DNA of 31,796 bases from an uncultured Adlercreutzia sp. (GCF_958431955.1 NZ_CAUASN010000028.1:1-31796), one strand, 5' to 3'. Counted from the stretch's first letter, positions 1 through 8,375 are shown. Notes: generated by a model from the sequence alone, not told the origin. A program made the numbers and translations.

Positions 1-315
1 GGCCCCCGCGGCCTCATGCCGAACCCGAAGCTCGGCACCGTCACCAACGACGTGGTGAAGGCCGTCAACGAGCTGAAGGGCGGCCGCGTGGAGTACCGCG
101 CCGACCGCTACGGCATCGCGCACGTGGTGCTCGGCAAGGTGTCCTTCACCCCCGAGCAGCTGGCCGAGAATTACGGTGCGGTCTACGACGAGATCCTGCG
201 CATGAAGCCGGCCGCCGCCAAGGGCAAGTACGTGAAGTCCATCACCGTGTCCGGCACCATGACGCCCGGCGTGGCCGTGGACTCCTCGGTGACCCGCGCC
301 TACACTGCCGAGTAA
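1..315 (+). CDS. rplA: 50S ribosomal protein L1, C-terminal part (5' end outside window)
   Basis: The reading frame is open from base 1 (GPRGLMPNPKLGTV) to a TAA at 313-315. The GPRGLMPNPK..GTV stretch and the ending with conserved SITVSGTMTPGV are the signature of the second half of ribosomal protein L1, which binds 23S rRNA at the L1 stalk and can repress its own mRNA. About 104 of roughly 230 residues are present. The first ATG in view (16) is internal, not the start. A strong hairpin follows at 343-375, so the transcript appears to end here; rplJ and rplL are not directly downstream. Identification is firm. Confidence 0.96.
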   Translation, partial: GPRGLMPNPKLGTVTNDVVKAVNELKGGRVEYRADRYGIAHVVLGKVSFTPEQLAENYGAVYDEILRMKPAAAKGKYVKSITVSGTMTPGVAVDSSVTRAYTAE

Positions 316-342
316 GCGACTCTTCGTTTCTCTATCAACGGG

Positions 343-380
343 AAGGCCCCGCAGCCGATACGGTTGCGGGGCCTTCTTGC
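343..380 (+). terminator. Rho-independent-type terminator after rplA
   Basis: A 15-bp stem with one G-T pair (left arm 343-357, right arm 361-375) and a 3-nt loop is followed by a short, imperfect T-containing stretch (CTTGC). It sits 28 bp after the rplA stop and 64 bp from the stop of the convergent nadK, so it may serve both directions. The T tract is weak. Confidence 0.75.
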
Positions 381-438
381 ATCCGGGGAACGTCGGCGCG
401 CTGCCGGGCGAAGCCCCCCGTCGGTGGCGGGGAGGGGG

Positions 439-1443
439 CTACTCGCCGAAGAAGTCGTGGGAGATGCGCTCGTAGAAGCTGGCTCCGCTGGCGCGCAAAA
501 GCGTGACGGGGAAGGGGGCCACCTGCACATAGAGCTTCTCGATGGAATGCTCGAAGGGCACGATCTCGCCGTCGACGAACAGGGTGGCGTCGCGGTAGTC
601 CTCGGTGTCGTCGAAGGTGATCTCGATGACGTCGCTCGTGTCGGTGACGATGGCCCGCGAGCGCAGGGTGTGGGGTGCCAGGGGCACGGCCACCATGCCG
701 CCGAAGCGCGGCGAGATGAGCGGCCCGCCGGCCGAGAGCGCGTAGGCGGTGGAGCCGGTGGCGGTGGACACCACGAGCCCGTCGCCGCGCATACGGGCCA
801 CGTGGGTGCCCGAGATGTCCAGCGACAGCTCGATGATGCGGCCGAGCGCGCCGCGGGTGATGGCGATCTCGTTCAGGGCGATGAAGCGGCGGATGCCGGC
901 CATGCCGCGCAGGTTCACGCCGAACTTGTCCGGCGGCATCATGGTACTGCCCACGAAGGCGGCGTCCGGATCGATGCTGGCGGCGTAGTCCTCCTCGGTG
1001 ACGATCTGCGGATAGGGCACCTCCTCGGTGCCCTCGCCGTAGGGGTCGGGCTCTCCCTCGCAGGCCACGTCGATGGAGAGCACGCTGCGCCGCTCGGCCA
1101 CCAGTTCGCCGGCCAGCGCCTCGGCCACGAGGGGGACAAGGCCGTCGTCGTCGGCGTTGGCGAGGAATCCCAGGCGGCCGAAGTTCACGGGGAGGATGGG
1201 GACCTGGCGGTTGTTCAGGAGGTGCACCGTGTGCAGCACCGTGCCGTCCCCGCCGAGCACGATGGCCATGTCCAGCACCTCGGGCAGCTGCGCGCGGATG
1301 GCGGCGCGGCCCCGGTCGTTGCCGAGGGAGGCCGAGTCGGCCACGAGGGCCTGGATGCCCTGCTCGCCCAAGTAGGCGACGAGCAGCAGCGAGGCGTCCA
1401 CGGCCTGCGGATTGGAGTTATTGCGCACAACGAGTATCTGCAT
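439..1443 (-). CDS. nadK: NAD kinase
   Basis: A 334-residue cytosolic enzyme that phosphorylates NAD to NADP using ATP or polyphosphate. Visible motifs: the catalytic GGDG at residues 64-67, NFGRLGFLA at 87-95, NE at 191-192 and TGSTAY at 229-234 followed by SAGGPLISP, all typical of the PpnK/NadK family. Between the first domain and the NE motif there is an acidic, glycine- and proline-containing insertion (about residues 129-185) not usual in the family, which explains the length above the common 270-300. An in-frame ATG exists at 1461, but a TATAAT element at 1479-1484 would leave only about 11 nt of leader; the ATG at 1443, with a weak AAAGTGGA upstream, is preferred. The gene is convergent with rplA and divergent from murJ. 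Confidence 0.95.
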   Translation of the reverse strand: MQILVVRNNSNPQAVDASLLLVAYLGEQGIQALVADSASLGNDRGRAAIRAQLPEVLDMAIVLGGDGTVLHTVHLLNNRQVPILPVNFGRLGFLANADDDGLVPLVAEALAGELVAERRSVLSIDVACEGEPDPYGEGTEEVPYPQIVTEEDYAASIDPDAAFVGSTMMPPDKFGVNLRGMAGIRRFIALNEIAITRGALGRIIELSLDISGTHVARMRGDGLVVSTATGSTAYALSAGGPLISPRFGGMVAVPLAPHTLRSRAIVTDTSDVIEITFDDTEDYRDATLFVDGEIVPFEHSIEKLYVQVAPFPVTLLRASGASFYERISHDFFGE

Positions 1444-1478
1444 GGGGTTCCACTTTCGCATCTTTGCTATGATTGTCG

Positions 1479-1484
1479 ATTATA
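1479..1484 (-). promoter_or_regulatory. Probable -10 element for nadK
   Basis: Read on the minus strand this is a perfect TATAAT preceded by GGG. No good -35 is seen at 16-18 bp spacing. The predicted start of transcription (about 1472) fits translation from the ATG at 1443. On the plus strand the same gap holds TATGAT (1468-1473), a possible -10 for murJ. Confidence 0.5.
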
Positions 1485-1509
1485 CCCGAAGGTTCTCAGA
1501 GGCGCGTTC

Positions 1510-3531
1510 ATGCCAGACAAGCTCCAACGAGCACGACACATCAAGCACGCCGGCCCGACGCGGCCGGTTGCGTCGTCATCCGATGCGCGCCCCGCATCCC
1601 CGCGCCCGGCGTCCCGGCGCCCCGAGGCGCCGCAGCGTGCCGAGGAACCGGCGCTGCCCGACACCAACAACCCCCGCTGGCTCAAGGAGGCGCGCGAGCT
1701 TCCCGCCCGCGGGCGACATCGCGGCTCGGACAAGACGCTGCTGAACCCGCCGATGGATCCGGGCGCCACGGGTCTCATCCCCGTGGTGGGCGCCCATGCC
1801 GGGCTCGACCGCACCATCCCCTCGGCGGTGATGGAGCAGTCCATCCGCCAGCAGGAGGTGCTCGCGGTGGAGGAGGCTGCCGCCCCCGGCGCGCTCGCCG
1901 CCGAGACGGCCGTTCCCGATGCCGATGCGCGCGCCGAGGCGGTGGGCGCCAGCGCGGCCCTCATCTCCATCTGCGTCATCGCCTCGCGCATCACCGGCTT
2001 CGCCCGCACCTGGGCCATGGCCTTTGCCCTGGGCTCCACCTTCGTCTCCAGCTCGTACCAGGTGGCGAACAACCTGCCCAACATGCTCTACGAGCTCGTC
2101 ATGGGAGGCATGCTCATCACGGCGTTCCTGCCGGTGTACCTGTCGGTGAAGAAGAAGCTCGGCCAGGAGCGCGGTAACGAGTACGCCTCGAACCTGCTCA
2201 CCATCGTGGTGGCGCTCCTGGCCGTGGTATCGGTGCTCTGCATTGTGTTCGCCGGCCAGGTCATCTACACCCAGAGCTTCTACTCCGACCAGGACGAGAT
2301 GGCCCTTGCCACCTTCTTCTTCCAGTTCTTTGCCGTCCAGGTAGTGTTCTACGGGGCCTCCTCCATCATATCGGGCCTTCTGAACGCGAACCGCGAGTAC
2401 TTCTGGTCGTCGTTCGCGCCGGTGTTCAACAACGTCATCGTCATCGCGTCGTTCATCCTCTACGCGGTGCTCGCGACCCACGATCGGAACCTGGCGTACT
2501 TCGCCATCGCCATCGGCAACCCGCTCGGTGTGTTCGTGCAGATGGCCTTCCAGATTCCCGCGCTCAAGAAGGTGGGCATCCGCCTGCGCCCGCGCATCGA
2601 TCTGCGCGACCCGGCCCTCGTCGACACGCTGCGGCTCGGCGCCCCCGCCGTGTTCGTGACGGTGTGCTCGTTCGCCACCGTGTCGGCCCAGAACGCCGCC
2701 TCCTACGTGTTCGCCGACAACGGCCCGTCGGTCATCGCCTACGCGCGGCTGTGGTTCACCTTCCCGTACTCCTTCCTCGCGGTGCCCGTGACCACGACGC
2801 TGTTCACGGAACTCTCCGAGATGCAGGCCGACGAGAACATTCGCGGGGTGGTGGCCGGCATTATCGACGGCACGCGGCAGATCCTGTTCCTCATGATTCC
2901 CATGGCGCTCTACCTCATGGTGTTCGCGATACCGCTCGTGACCCTGTACCACATCGGCGCGTTCACCGAGGACGCCATCGGCCAGATTGCGCGCTATTTG
3001 GCCGTCATGGCCGTGGCGCTGCCGTTCTACGGGGTGAACGCCTATCTGAACAAGATATTCAGCTCCATCCGGCGCATGGGCGTCTTCTCGGTGATCAACT
3101 TTATCGCCGTGGCCGCCCAGGTGGCCGTGACCCTCGGCGCCGCGGCGGCCTACCAGGCCGGCTACGCCGTCACCCTGGAGGCCATCGCCGCCTCCACCAT
3201 CGTCTCCTACGTGATCGGCGACGTGCTCGCCTTCGTCTACCTGCGGCGCCACTACGGGCCCATGGGGCTCGGCGCCGTGGTGAAGTCGTTCTTCCTGGCG
3301 CTCGCGCTCGGCGGCGCGGGCGCGGTGGTGGGCTACGGCGTGCTCGTGGCGCTCTCGCTCGGGTTCGGCCCGCTGTCGGGCAGCGTGGCCCAGGCCTTCG
3401 CCTATATCGCCGTGGGAGGTGTGGCGGCGCTTGCGGTCACCTTCGGGCCCGCGGTGCACTGGAACTGGCCCGAGGCGTCGTTTATCGCCGGTGCGGTGCG
3501 CAAGGTGACGCGGAAGCTGGGACGGAGGTAG
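1510..3531 (+). CDS. murJ: Lipid II flippase MurJ with long N-terminal cytoplasmic extension
   Basis: A 673-residue integral membrane protein of the MviN/MurJ (MOP superfamily) group, which flips lipid-linked peptidoglycan precursor to the outer leaflet. The membrane domain starts near residue 146 (ASAALISICVIASRITGF..) and contains the family stretch NNLPNMLYELVMGGMLITAFLPVY, followed by many hydrophobic segments to the C-terminus. The frame stays open far upstream (from 364), but that part is antisense to nadK; the ATG at 1510 has AGAGG seven bases ahead and lies just past nadK's start. Residues 1-145 are Pro/Ala/Arg-rich with no domain I recognise (contains NNPRWLKEARELP and an acidic Ala-rich end). 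The murJ stop overlaps the map ribosome-binding site, so the two genes are probably co-transcribed. Confidence 0.93.
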   Translation: MPDKLQRARHIKHAGPTRPVASSSDARPASPRPASRRPEAPQRAEEPALPDTNNPRWLKEARELPARGRHRGSDKTLLNPPMDPGATGLIPVVGAHAGLDRTIPSAVMEQSIRQQEVLAVEEAAAPGALAAETAVPDADARAEAVGASAALISICVIASRITGFARTWAMAFALGSTFVSSSYQVANNLPNMLYELVMGGMLITAFLPVYLSVKKKLGQERGNEYASNLLTIVVALLAVVSVLCIVFAGQVIYTQSFYSDQDEMALATFFFQFFAVQVVFYGASSIISGLLNANREYFWSSFAPVFNNVIVIASFILYAVLATHDRNLAYFAIAIGNPLGVFVQMAFQIPALKKVGIRLRPRIDLRDPALVDTLRLGAPAVFVTVCSFATVSAQNAASYVFADNGPSVIAYARLWFTFPYSFLAVPVTTTLFTELSEMQADENIRGVVAGIIDGTRQILFLMIPMALYLMVFAIPLVTLYHIGAFTEDAIGQIARYLAVMAVALPFYGVNAYLNKIFSSIRRMGVFSVINFIAVAAQVAVTLGAAAAYQAGYAVTLEAIAASTIVSYVIGDVLAFVYLRRHYGPMGLGAVVKSFFLALALGGAGAVVGYGVLVALSLGFGPLSGSVAQAFAYIAVGGVAALAVTFGPAVHWNWPEASFIAGAVRKVTRKLGRR

Positions 3532-3535
3532 CGCT

Positions 3536-4309
3536 GTGGCAGTGAAGTTGAAGTCGCCGGCCCAGATCGAGGCCATGCGCGAGGCCGGCCGCGTGTCGGC
3601 CCTCGCCCTGCGGCGCGTCGGCGAGGCCGTCGAGCCCGGCATCACCACGGCCGAGCTGGACGCCATCGCCGAGAAGACCATCCGTGCCGAAGGCGGAATC
3701 CCCGCGTTCAAGGGCTACGGGGGCTTTCCCGCCAGCATCTGCGCCTCGGTGAACGACCAGATCGTGCACGGCATTCCCTCGAAGCGCGTGAAGCTGCGCG
3801 AGGGGGACATCATCTCCATCGACACCGGTGCGGTCGTGGACGGCTGGGTGGGCGACAACGCCTGGACCTATCCCGTTGGCGAGGTTGCCCCGGAGGTGCA
3901 GCGGCTTTTGGAAGTAGGGGAGAGGTGCATGTGGGAGGGGCTTGCGGCCGCCTGCCCGAAGAAACGCCTGGGCGACATCGGGCACGCGGTGCAGTCGCTT
4001 GCCGAGGCGGCGGGCTTCAGCGTGGTGCGCGAGTACGTGGGCCATGGCATCGGGCGCGACATGCACGAGGACCCCAACGTGCCGAACTTCGGCCGCCGCC
4101 GCACGGGGCTGAAGCTTCTGCCCGGCATGGTGCTCGCCATCGAGCCCATGGTGAACATGGGCACCCGCAAGACCGTCCAGGGCCACGACGGCTGGGAGGT
4201 GCGCACGCGAGACGGGCGCCCCTCGGTACACTTCGAGAAGACCGTGGCCATCACCGAGGACGGCCCGGTCATCCTCACCACCGAAGAGGGCCACGAGCGG
4301 CCGGTGTAG
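3536..4309 (+). CDS. map: Methionine aminopeptidase, type I
   Basis: A 257-residue cytosolic metalloprotease that removes the initiator Met from nascent proteins. All five dinuclear metal ligands of the pita-bread fold are in place: D96 and D107 (SIDTGAVVDGWVGD), H170 (GHGIG), E203 (AIEPMV) and E234 (HFEKT). The length matches the type Ia family, with no N-terminal zinc-finger extension. The start is a GTG at 3536 with GGAGGT (3524-3529) overlapping the end of murJ; a second in-frame GTG at 3542 is less well spaced. In many bacteria map lies in the secY-adk ribosomal region; here it is coupled to murJ instead. Confidence 0.96.
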   Translation: MAVKLKSPAQIEAMREAGRVSALALRRVGEAVEPGITTAELDAIAEKTIRAEGGIPAFKGYGGFPASICASVNDQIVHGIPSKRVKLREGDIISIDTGAVVDGWVGDNAWTYPVGEVAPEVQRLLEVGERCMWEGLAAACPKKRLGDIGHAVQSLAEAAGFSVVREYVGHGIGRDMHEDPNVPNFGRRRTGLKLLPGMVLAIEPMVNMGTRKTVQGHDGWEVRTRDGRPSVHFEKTVAITEDGPVILTTEEGHERPV

Positions 4310-4320
4310 GGCCGCCCGCA

Positions 4321-4336
4321 CGTTCCGGCCGGAACG
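4321..4336. terminator. Palindrome between convergent map and pyrG, possible bidirectional terminator
   Basis: A perfect 16-bp palindrome (CGTTCCGGCCGGAACG) sits in the 42-bp gap between the stops of map and pyrG. It could form a hairpin on either strand. There is no clear T tract on either side; a pyrimidine-rich run follows on the plus strand. Confidence 0.35.
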
Positions 4337-4351
4337 CGCTGCTCCTCCCTC

Positions 4352-5965
4352 TTAGTTCCCCTTGTGCTCGTTCGCGGCTTCTATGAATGCCTTGAAGAGG
4401 GGGTGGGGCTTGCCGGGGCGGCTCTTGAACTCGGGGTGGGCCTGGCTGGCCACGAAGAATGGATGGTCGGGAAGCTCAACCATCTCCACGAGCCGATCGT
4501 CGGGGGAGAGCCCCGAGATGACGAGCCCCGCTTCGGTGAGGCGGTCGCGGTAGGCGTTGTTCACCTCGTAGCGGTGGCGGTGGCGCTCGTAGACGATGGG
4601 CTCGCCGTAGGCCGCCTCGGCGCGGGTGCCGGGCACGACCTTGCAGGGGTAGGCTCCCAGGCGCATGGTTCCGCCCTTGTCCTCCACATCTTCCTGCTCG
4701 GGCATGAGATCGATGACAAGCGGTGCGCCTTCGGCCACGCTGTCGGCGAATTCGGCGGAGGTGGCGCCCTCGATGCCGCACGCGTTGCGGGCGAACTCGC
4801 AGACGGCGGCCTGCAGGCCCAGGCAGATGCCGAGGAAGGGCACCTTGTTCTCGCGGGCGTAGCGGGCCGCGGCGATCTTGCCCTCGAAGGCGCGGTGCCC
4901 GAAGCCGCCTGGCACGAGGACGCCGTCCATCTTCCCGAGCACCGTCTTGGCGTTTCTGTCGGTGAGCTCCTCGCCGTCCACGAGGTGCACGTTCACCGTG
5001 CGGCCGTGGGCGATGCCCGCGTGCTCCAAGGCCTCGTGGACCGACAGGTAGGCATCGGGCAGGCTCACGTACTTGCCGACCACGGCGATGTCCAGCTCGC
5101 CTTCGCAGGCGTCCTTCGCCTTCAGGAAGGCGCGCCACGGCTTCAGGTTTATCTTGCGGGGCGCGAGCCCCATCTTCGCGAGCGCCGAGATGTCGAAGCC
5201 CTGCTCGTAGAGGCTCACGGGCACCTCGTAGATAGAGGGCGCGTCGGAGCAGGCGAGCACGTCGTCGGTGTCCACATCGCAGAACGAGGCGATCTTCTCG
5301 CGCACGCCGTCTTCGATCTCGTGGTCGCTGCGGCAGACGATGAAGTCGGGCTGCACGCCCAAGGATCGCAGCTCCTTCACCGAGTGCTGGGTGGGCTTGG
5401 TCTTCACCTCGTGAGCCGCCGCGATGTAGGGCACGAGCGTCACGTGCACGAACAGCACGTTGCCCGGCCCCATCTCCTTCTTGAACTGGCGCGCCGCCTC
5501 GATGAAGGGCAGGCCCTCGATGTCGCCGATGGTGCCGCCGATCTCGGATATGACGATGTCGGCGCCCGACTGTTCGGCCGCGCGGCGGATTCTCTCCTTG
5601 ATGGCCTCGGTCACATGCGGAATCACCTGCACGGTGCCGCCGAGGAAGTCGCCGCGCCGCTCGCGGGCGATGAGAGTCTGGTAGATGGAGCCCTGGGTGA
5701 AGTTGCTCTCGCGGGAGAGGTTCTCGTCGATGAAACGCTCGTAGTGGCCGAGGTCTAAGTCTCCCTCGTGGCCGTCCTCGGTGACGAACACCTCGCCGTG
5801 CTGGAAGGGGCTCATAGTGCCGGGGTCCACGTTCAGGTACGGGTCCATCTTCTGCATGGTCACCTTGTAGCCGCGGGCCTTCAGCAGCTGGCCGAGGGAG
5901 GCGGCCGTGATGCCCTTGCCGAGCGATGAGACGACGCCGCCGGTAACGAAGATATGCTTGGCCAT
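4352..5965 (-). CDS. pyrG: CTP synthase (glutamine-hydrolysing)
   Basis: A 537-residue cytosolic enzyme that converts UTP to CTP with ATP and glutamine. The N-terminal synthase domain opens with MAKHIFVTGGVVSSLGKG (P-loop about 13-20) and contains the conserved KMDPYLNVDPGTMSPFQHGEVFV region. The C-terminal class I glutamine amidotransferase domain has PGGFG (352-356), nucleophile C381 in GICLGLQ, and H510/E512 in HPEF, completing the triad. Length is typical. The ATG at 5965 is preceded by AAGGAGG at ideal spacing. It is a single-gene unit, convergent with map and divergent from the DUF1269 gene. Confidence 0.98.
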   Translation of the reverse strand: MAKHIFVTGGVVSSLGKGITAASLGQLLKARGYKVTMQKMDPYLNVDPGTMSPFQHGEVFVTEDGHEGDLDLGHYERFIDENLSRESNFTQGSIYQTLIARERRGDFLGGTVQVIPHVTEAIKERIRRAAEQSGADIVISEIGGTIGDIEGLPFIEAARQFKKEMGPGNVLFVHVTLVPYIAAAHEVKTKPTQHSVKELRSLGVQPDFIVCRSDHEIEDGVREKIASFCDVDTDDVLACSDAPSIYEVPVSLYEQGFDISALAKMGLAPRKINLKPWRAFLKAKDACEGELDIAVVGKYVSLPDAYLSVHEALEHAGIAHGRTVNVHLVDGEELTDRNAKTVLGKMDGVLVPGGFGHRAFEGKIAAARYARENKVPFLGICLGLQAAVCEFARNACGIEGATSAEFADSVAEGAPLVIDLMPEQEDVEDKGGTMRLGAYPCKVVPGTRAEAAYGEPIVYERHRHRYEVNNAYRDRLTEAGLVISGLSPDDRLVEMVELPDHPFFVASQAHPEFKSRPGKPHPLFKAFIEAANEHKGN

Positions 5966-6291
5966 GCCGGCCTCCTTCCGCCGCAGGCTCGCGCCCGGGC
6001 ATGAAACATGCGCCTCGAAGCCGCGCGCCTACGCGACTTCCCAACGCTTAACCAGCCTACGCCCCCAATGTTTCCGACATGAAACGCGCTCTAACCGTAA
6101 CACGCCCGAAACATGAGGCAAAGGCACCGGGGCGAAGGGGCAGCCGTTGCCCCGGCGTCCTCCCGCTGCCCATAACGGGCCGACAACGGCGCGCCTTCCG
6201 CGCAGTGACGGTTCGCGGGCGCGTTGCGCCTTGCGGCGGGGTCATCTTTAGACTGTGCGTCAACGCAGTTTCCAAGAGAAAGGACGCGCTT
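5966..6291. other. Divergent intergenic region between pyrG and the DUF1269 gene
   Basis: These 326 bp carry control sequence for both neighbours and no convincing gene. Seen: an inverted repeat GTTTC/GAAAC at 6070-6085; two overlapping alternative hairpins at 6127-6155 (CCGGGGC with GCCCCGG; GGGGCA 6137-6142 with TGCCCC 6148-6153); and a weak plus-strand promoter candidate TTGCGC (6224-6229) to TAGACT (6249-6254), spacing 19. No promoter for pyrG could be assigned. An open frame running from 6079 into the DUF1269 gene has no ribosome-binding site and is not taken as coding. Confidence 0.5.
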
Positions 6292-6780
6292 ATGTCTACG
6301 CTGCTCGTTTTGGGCTATCCCACCGAGGAGAAGGCCAAGGAGGCCTACCAGGAGGTGCTGAACCTCGGCAACGACTTCATCGTGAACCTCCAGTCGGTTG
6401 CCGTGGTCGCCCGCCGCGACAACGACAAGTTCGACGTGGTCACGCCGGGCCAGCCCATCGGCAACTCCACGGTGTGGGGCCTGTTCTGGGGCATGCTGTT
6501 CGGGCTCATCTTCCTCATCCCCTTCTGGGGCGCCGCCATCGGCGCGGGCCTGGGCGCGCTCACGGGCTTCTTCGTGAAGCGCGGTGTGGACGAGGACTTC
6601 CAGGACCGCGTGCGCAACCTTCTGACCCAGAAGGACGAGGCGGCCGTGTTCATGGTGGTCAGCTCCATGACCGAGGACAAGTTCGCCGAGGCCATGCGCC
6701 CCTTCGGCGGCGACATCCTGCAGACCTCGCTGTCCATCAAGGACGAGGAAGAGCTCAAGTGCGAGCTCGGCAAGTGCTAG
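6292..6780 (+). CDS. DUF1269 family membrane protein
   Basis: A 162-residue protein that begins MSTLLVLGYPTEEKAKEAYQ, the hallmark of the DUF1269 family: an N-terminal ferredoxin-like half (residues 1-55), a glycine-rich hydrophobic hairpin (about 62-95, GLFWGMLFGLIFLIPFWGAAIGAGLGALTGFFV, glycine-zipper-like), and a C-terminal soluble half (100-162) resembling the first. It is probably anchored in the cytoplasmic membrane; the biochemical role is unknown. It ends in a Cys (CELGKC). The start ATG has AAAGGA seven bases upstream. It is a single-gene unit closed by the terminator at 6807. Confidence 0.85.
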   Translation: MSTLLVLGYPTEEKAKEAYQEVLNLGNDFIVNLQSVAVVARRDNDKFDVVTPGQPIGNSTVWGLFWGMLFGLIFLIPFWGAAIGAGLGALTGFFVKRGVDEDFQDRVRNLLTQKDEAAVFMVVSSMTEDKFAEAMRPFGGDILQTSLSIKDEEELKCELGKC

Positions 6781-6806
6781 CTTGGCTGCATATCTGTGAT
6801 CTGTTC

Positions 6807-6840
6807 GGGGCGTCGGCATCCTGCCGATGCCCCTTTGCTT
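6807..6840 (+). terminator. Intrinsic terminator after the DUF1269 gene
   Basis: A 12-bp stem with one G-T pair (6807-6818 with 6822-6833), 3-nt loop, followed by TTTGCTT. It isolates the following LuxR/flavoprotein module from upstream transcription. Confidence 0.85.
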
Positions 6841-6880
6841 GGGAAAGTGCCCGGCCCTGACGAGACGGCGAGGGCGCCGA

Positions 6881-6889
6881 TGCTAGAAT
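6881..6889 (+). promoter_or_regulatory. Extended -10 promoter for the LuxR-type regulator
   Basis: TGCTAGAAT is an extended -10 (TGn + TAGAAT) 32 bp ahead of the regulator's ATG. No good -35 is seen, as is usual for extended -10 promoters. It lies downstream of the terminator at 6807, so the module has its own start. Confidence 0.55.
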
Positions 6890-6920
6890 AGGCGCTGTTG
6901 CCGATGGGACGGAGTTGATG

Positions 6921-8375
6921 ATGGCGGGCAAGCCCGATGGAATCCGAGGGGAGGAGCACCTGCGGCGGTGCGTTCCGTGCTGCCTGGGCGCGCTGCTCGC
7001 CGTTTTAGTGGCCGGATTGCACCGCTCGGGCGCCATGGTGTTCGCGATGGGGGTCGCTGGCTGGAAGCCGTTCGCGGCCGCGTCTTTCGGGGGCCTCGCC
7101 ATCTTGGGAGGCGCGCTGATCCTCTTCTACGTCCGTGAGCCGTTCGGCTGTCCCCCAGAGCCCCGGCGCCGTCGCTGGCGCCTGCGGATCGCCGGCGCGG
7201 GCACCCTTGTCGCGGCGGTTGGATGGCTTGCTCCGCTGCCTCTGTTGGCGGCGGGCGTGCTTGCCGGCGCGGGCACGGGGTTTCTCCTGCTGGCGTGGCT
7301 CGATTGGTTTGCCGCCCGCACCATGGCGCTCAGGTTCGCGGGCGTCGGGGCCGCCTTTGCCGTCGCTGCCGCGATCAGCGTCGCTTTGTTCTACGCTCCC
7401 GCTCCCTTGGTTCCCCTGGCTGCGGTCGCCCTGCTCGCAGTTTCCTGGCTGGGGCTTCTCGCGCCCGTTCAGGAGGCATTCTCGATGGAGGTGGCCCCTC
7501 CTGATGGAGAGGGGCTCTCGCCGCGCGATCGCCTCAGGTCGTTTTCCGCGGGCACATGGCGGCCGCTGGTGGGCGCTCTGATAACGGTATTCGTCTTCGG
7601 GTTTACGTGGGACACCGACATGATGCGCATCGCCTTGAACCCGGATGCCCCCTTGGCCTACGAGAAGGTGGCGGGCATGGCCGTCGGAGCCGTTCTGTTC
7701 GTCGCGCTCAGCCGATTCGCCCATCGCGGCGGCGATGCCCAGCGGGTGCTCTTTAATATCGTACTGCCCCTGATGGTGCTCGTATTCGTTATTCGCCCCT
7801 ATTTCCTCGACGTGCCCACCGGGGCGCTCGTCCTCACCCTTCTCGGGGTTTTGCGGGAGCTGGGTTTCGCGTTGTTTCTGGGAGCGGCGTGGATTGCCGT
7901 GGCCGATGCGGCGCGCGAATCGGACGTGTCAGTGGGGTTCGGCGCCGGCGTGTTGCTGGCGGGATTCGGCGTGTGCGGCCTGGCCGGCATGGGGGCGACG
8001 TACTTTCTCGGCTCGGTGGCGTCGTATCTGGGGGCCATCCTGTTCACGTTCTACCTCATCGTCATCGCCATCGTGAACGCCCCGCTGGTCGAGGGCGGTC
8101 CGGCGGTCTCTGCGCCGGGAGGCGCTGCGCCTGGCGATCTGGAGGCGGTCATTGCCCGGCATTGCGAGGCGCTCTCGGCCCAATGGGCCCTCACGCCCCG
8201 CGAGAGCGAGGTGATGTCGCTCCTTGCCCGCGGCCACAGCTATCCCTATATCGCGAAGGAGCTCGTCGTGTCGGAGAACACGATTCGCACCCACGTGCGC
8301 AACGTGTACCGGAAGGCCCGCATCGGCTCTCGCGAGGAGCTGATCGCCCTTATCCACCAGCAGACCGCCCAATAG
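6921..8375 (+). CDS. LuxR-family transcriptional regulator with multi-pass membrane sensor domain
   Basis: A 484-residue protein. Roughly residues 14-400 are hydrophobic with about ten to twelve transmembrane segments resembling a transporter fold; the C-terminus (about 415-484) is a LuxR/GerE helix-turn-helix: LTPRESEVMSLLARGHSYPYIAKELVVSENTIRTHVRNVYRKARIGSREELIALI. There is no receiver domain. This architecture is common in Eggerthellaceae, where such regulators sit next to flavoprotein reductase genes; the membrane part is presumed to sense the substrate or its transport. Possible starts are TTG 6915, ATG 6918 and ATG 6921; GGAG at 6911-6914 is best spaced for 6921. A pair of direct repeats lies downstream, before the reductase gene, and is its likely target. 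Ligand unknown. Confidence 0.88.
   Translation: MAGKPDGIRGEEHLRRCVPCCLGALLAVLVAGLHRSGAMVFAMGVAGWKPFAAASFGGLAILGGALILFYVREPFGCPPEPRRRRWRLRIAGAGTLVAAVGWLAPLPLLAAGVLAGAGTGFLLLAWLDWFAARTMALRFAGVGAAFAVAAAISVALFYAPAPLVPLAAVALLAVSWLGLLAPVQEAFSMEVAPPDGEGLSPRDRLRSFSAGTWRPLVGALITVFVFGFTWDTDMMRIALNPDAPLAYEKVAGMAVGAVLFVALSRFAHRGGDAQRVLFNIVLPLMVLVFVIRPYFLDVPTGALVLTLLGVLRELGFALFLGAAWIAVADAARESDVSVGFGAGVLLAGFGVCGLAGMGATYFLGSVASYLGAILFTFYLIVIAIVNAPLVEGGPAVSAPGGAAPGDLEAVIARHCEALSAQWALTPRESEVMSLLARGHSYPYIAKELVVSENTIRTHVRNVYRKARIGSREELIALIHQQTAQ

Noticed and set aside
364..1509. Extension of murJ into a 1055-residue protein.
   Set aside because: The added part is antisense to nadK, while the ATG at 1510 has a good ribosome-binding site.
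1576..3711. Very long minus-strand open frame (711 codons) opposite murJ, and similar long antisense frames opposite the dcw genes, e.g. 19304-22420 and 24592-27267.
   Set aside because: High GC content leaves few stops in antisense frames; compositions are His/Arg/Gly/Ala-rich, starts lack ribosome-binding sites, and the sense frames encode well-known proteins.
6079..6291. Longer start for the DUF1269 protein (ATG 6079).
   Set aside because: No ribosome-binding site there, Arg/Gly-rich unlikely sequence, and the family start MSTLLVLGYP at 6292 has a clear AAAGGA.
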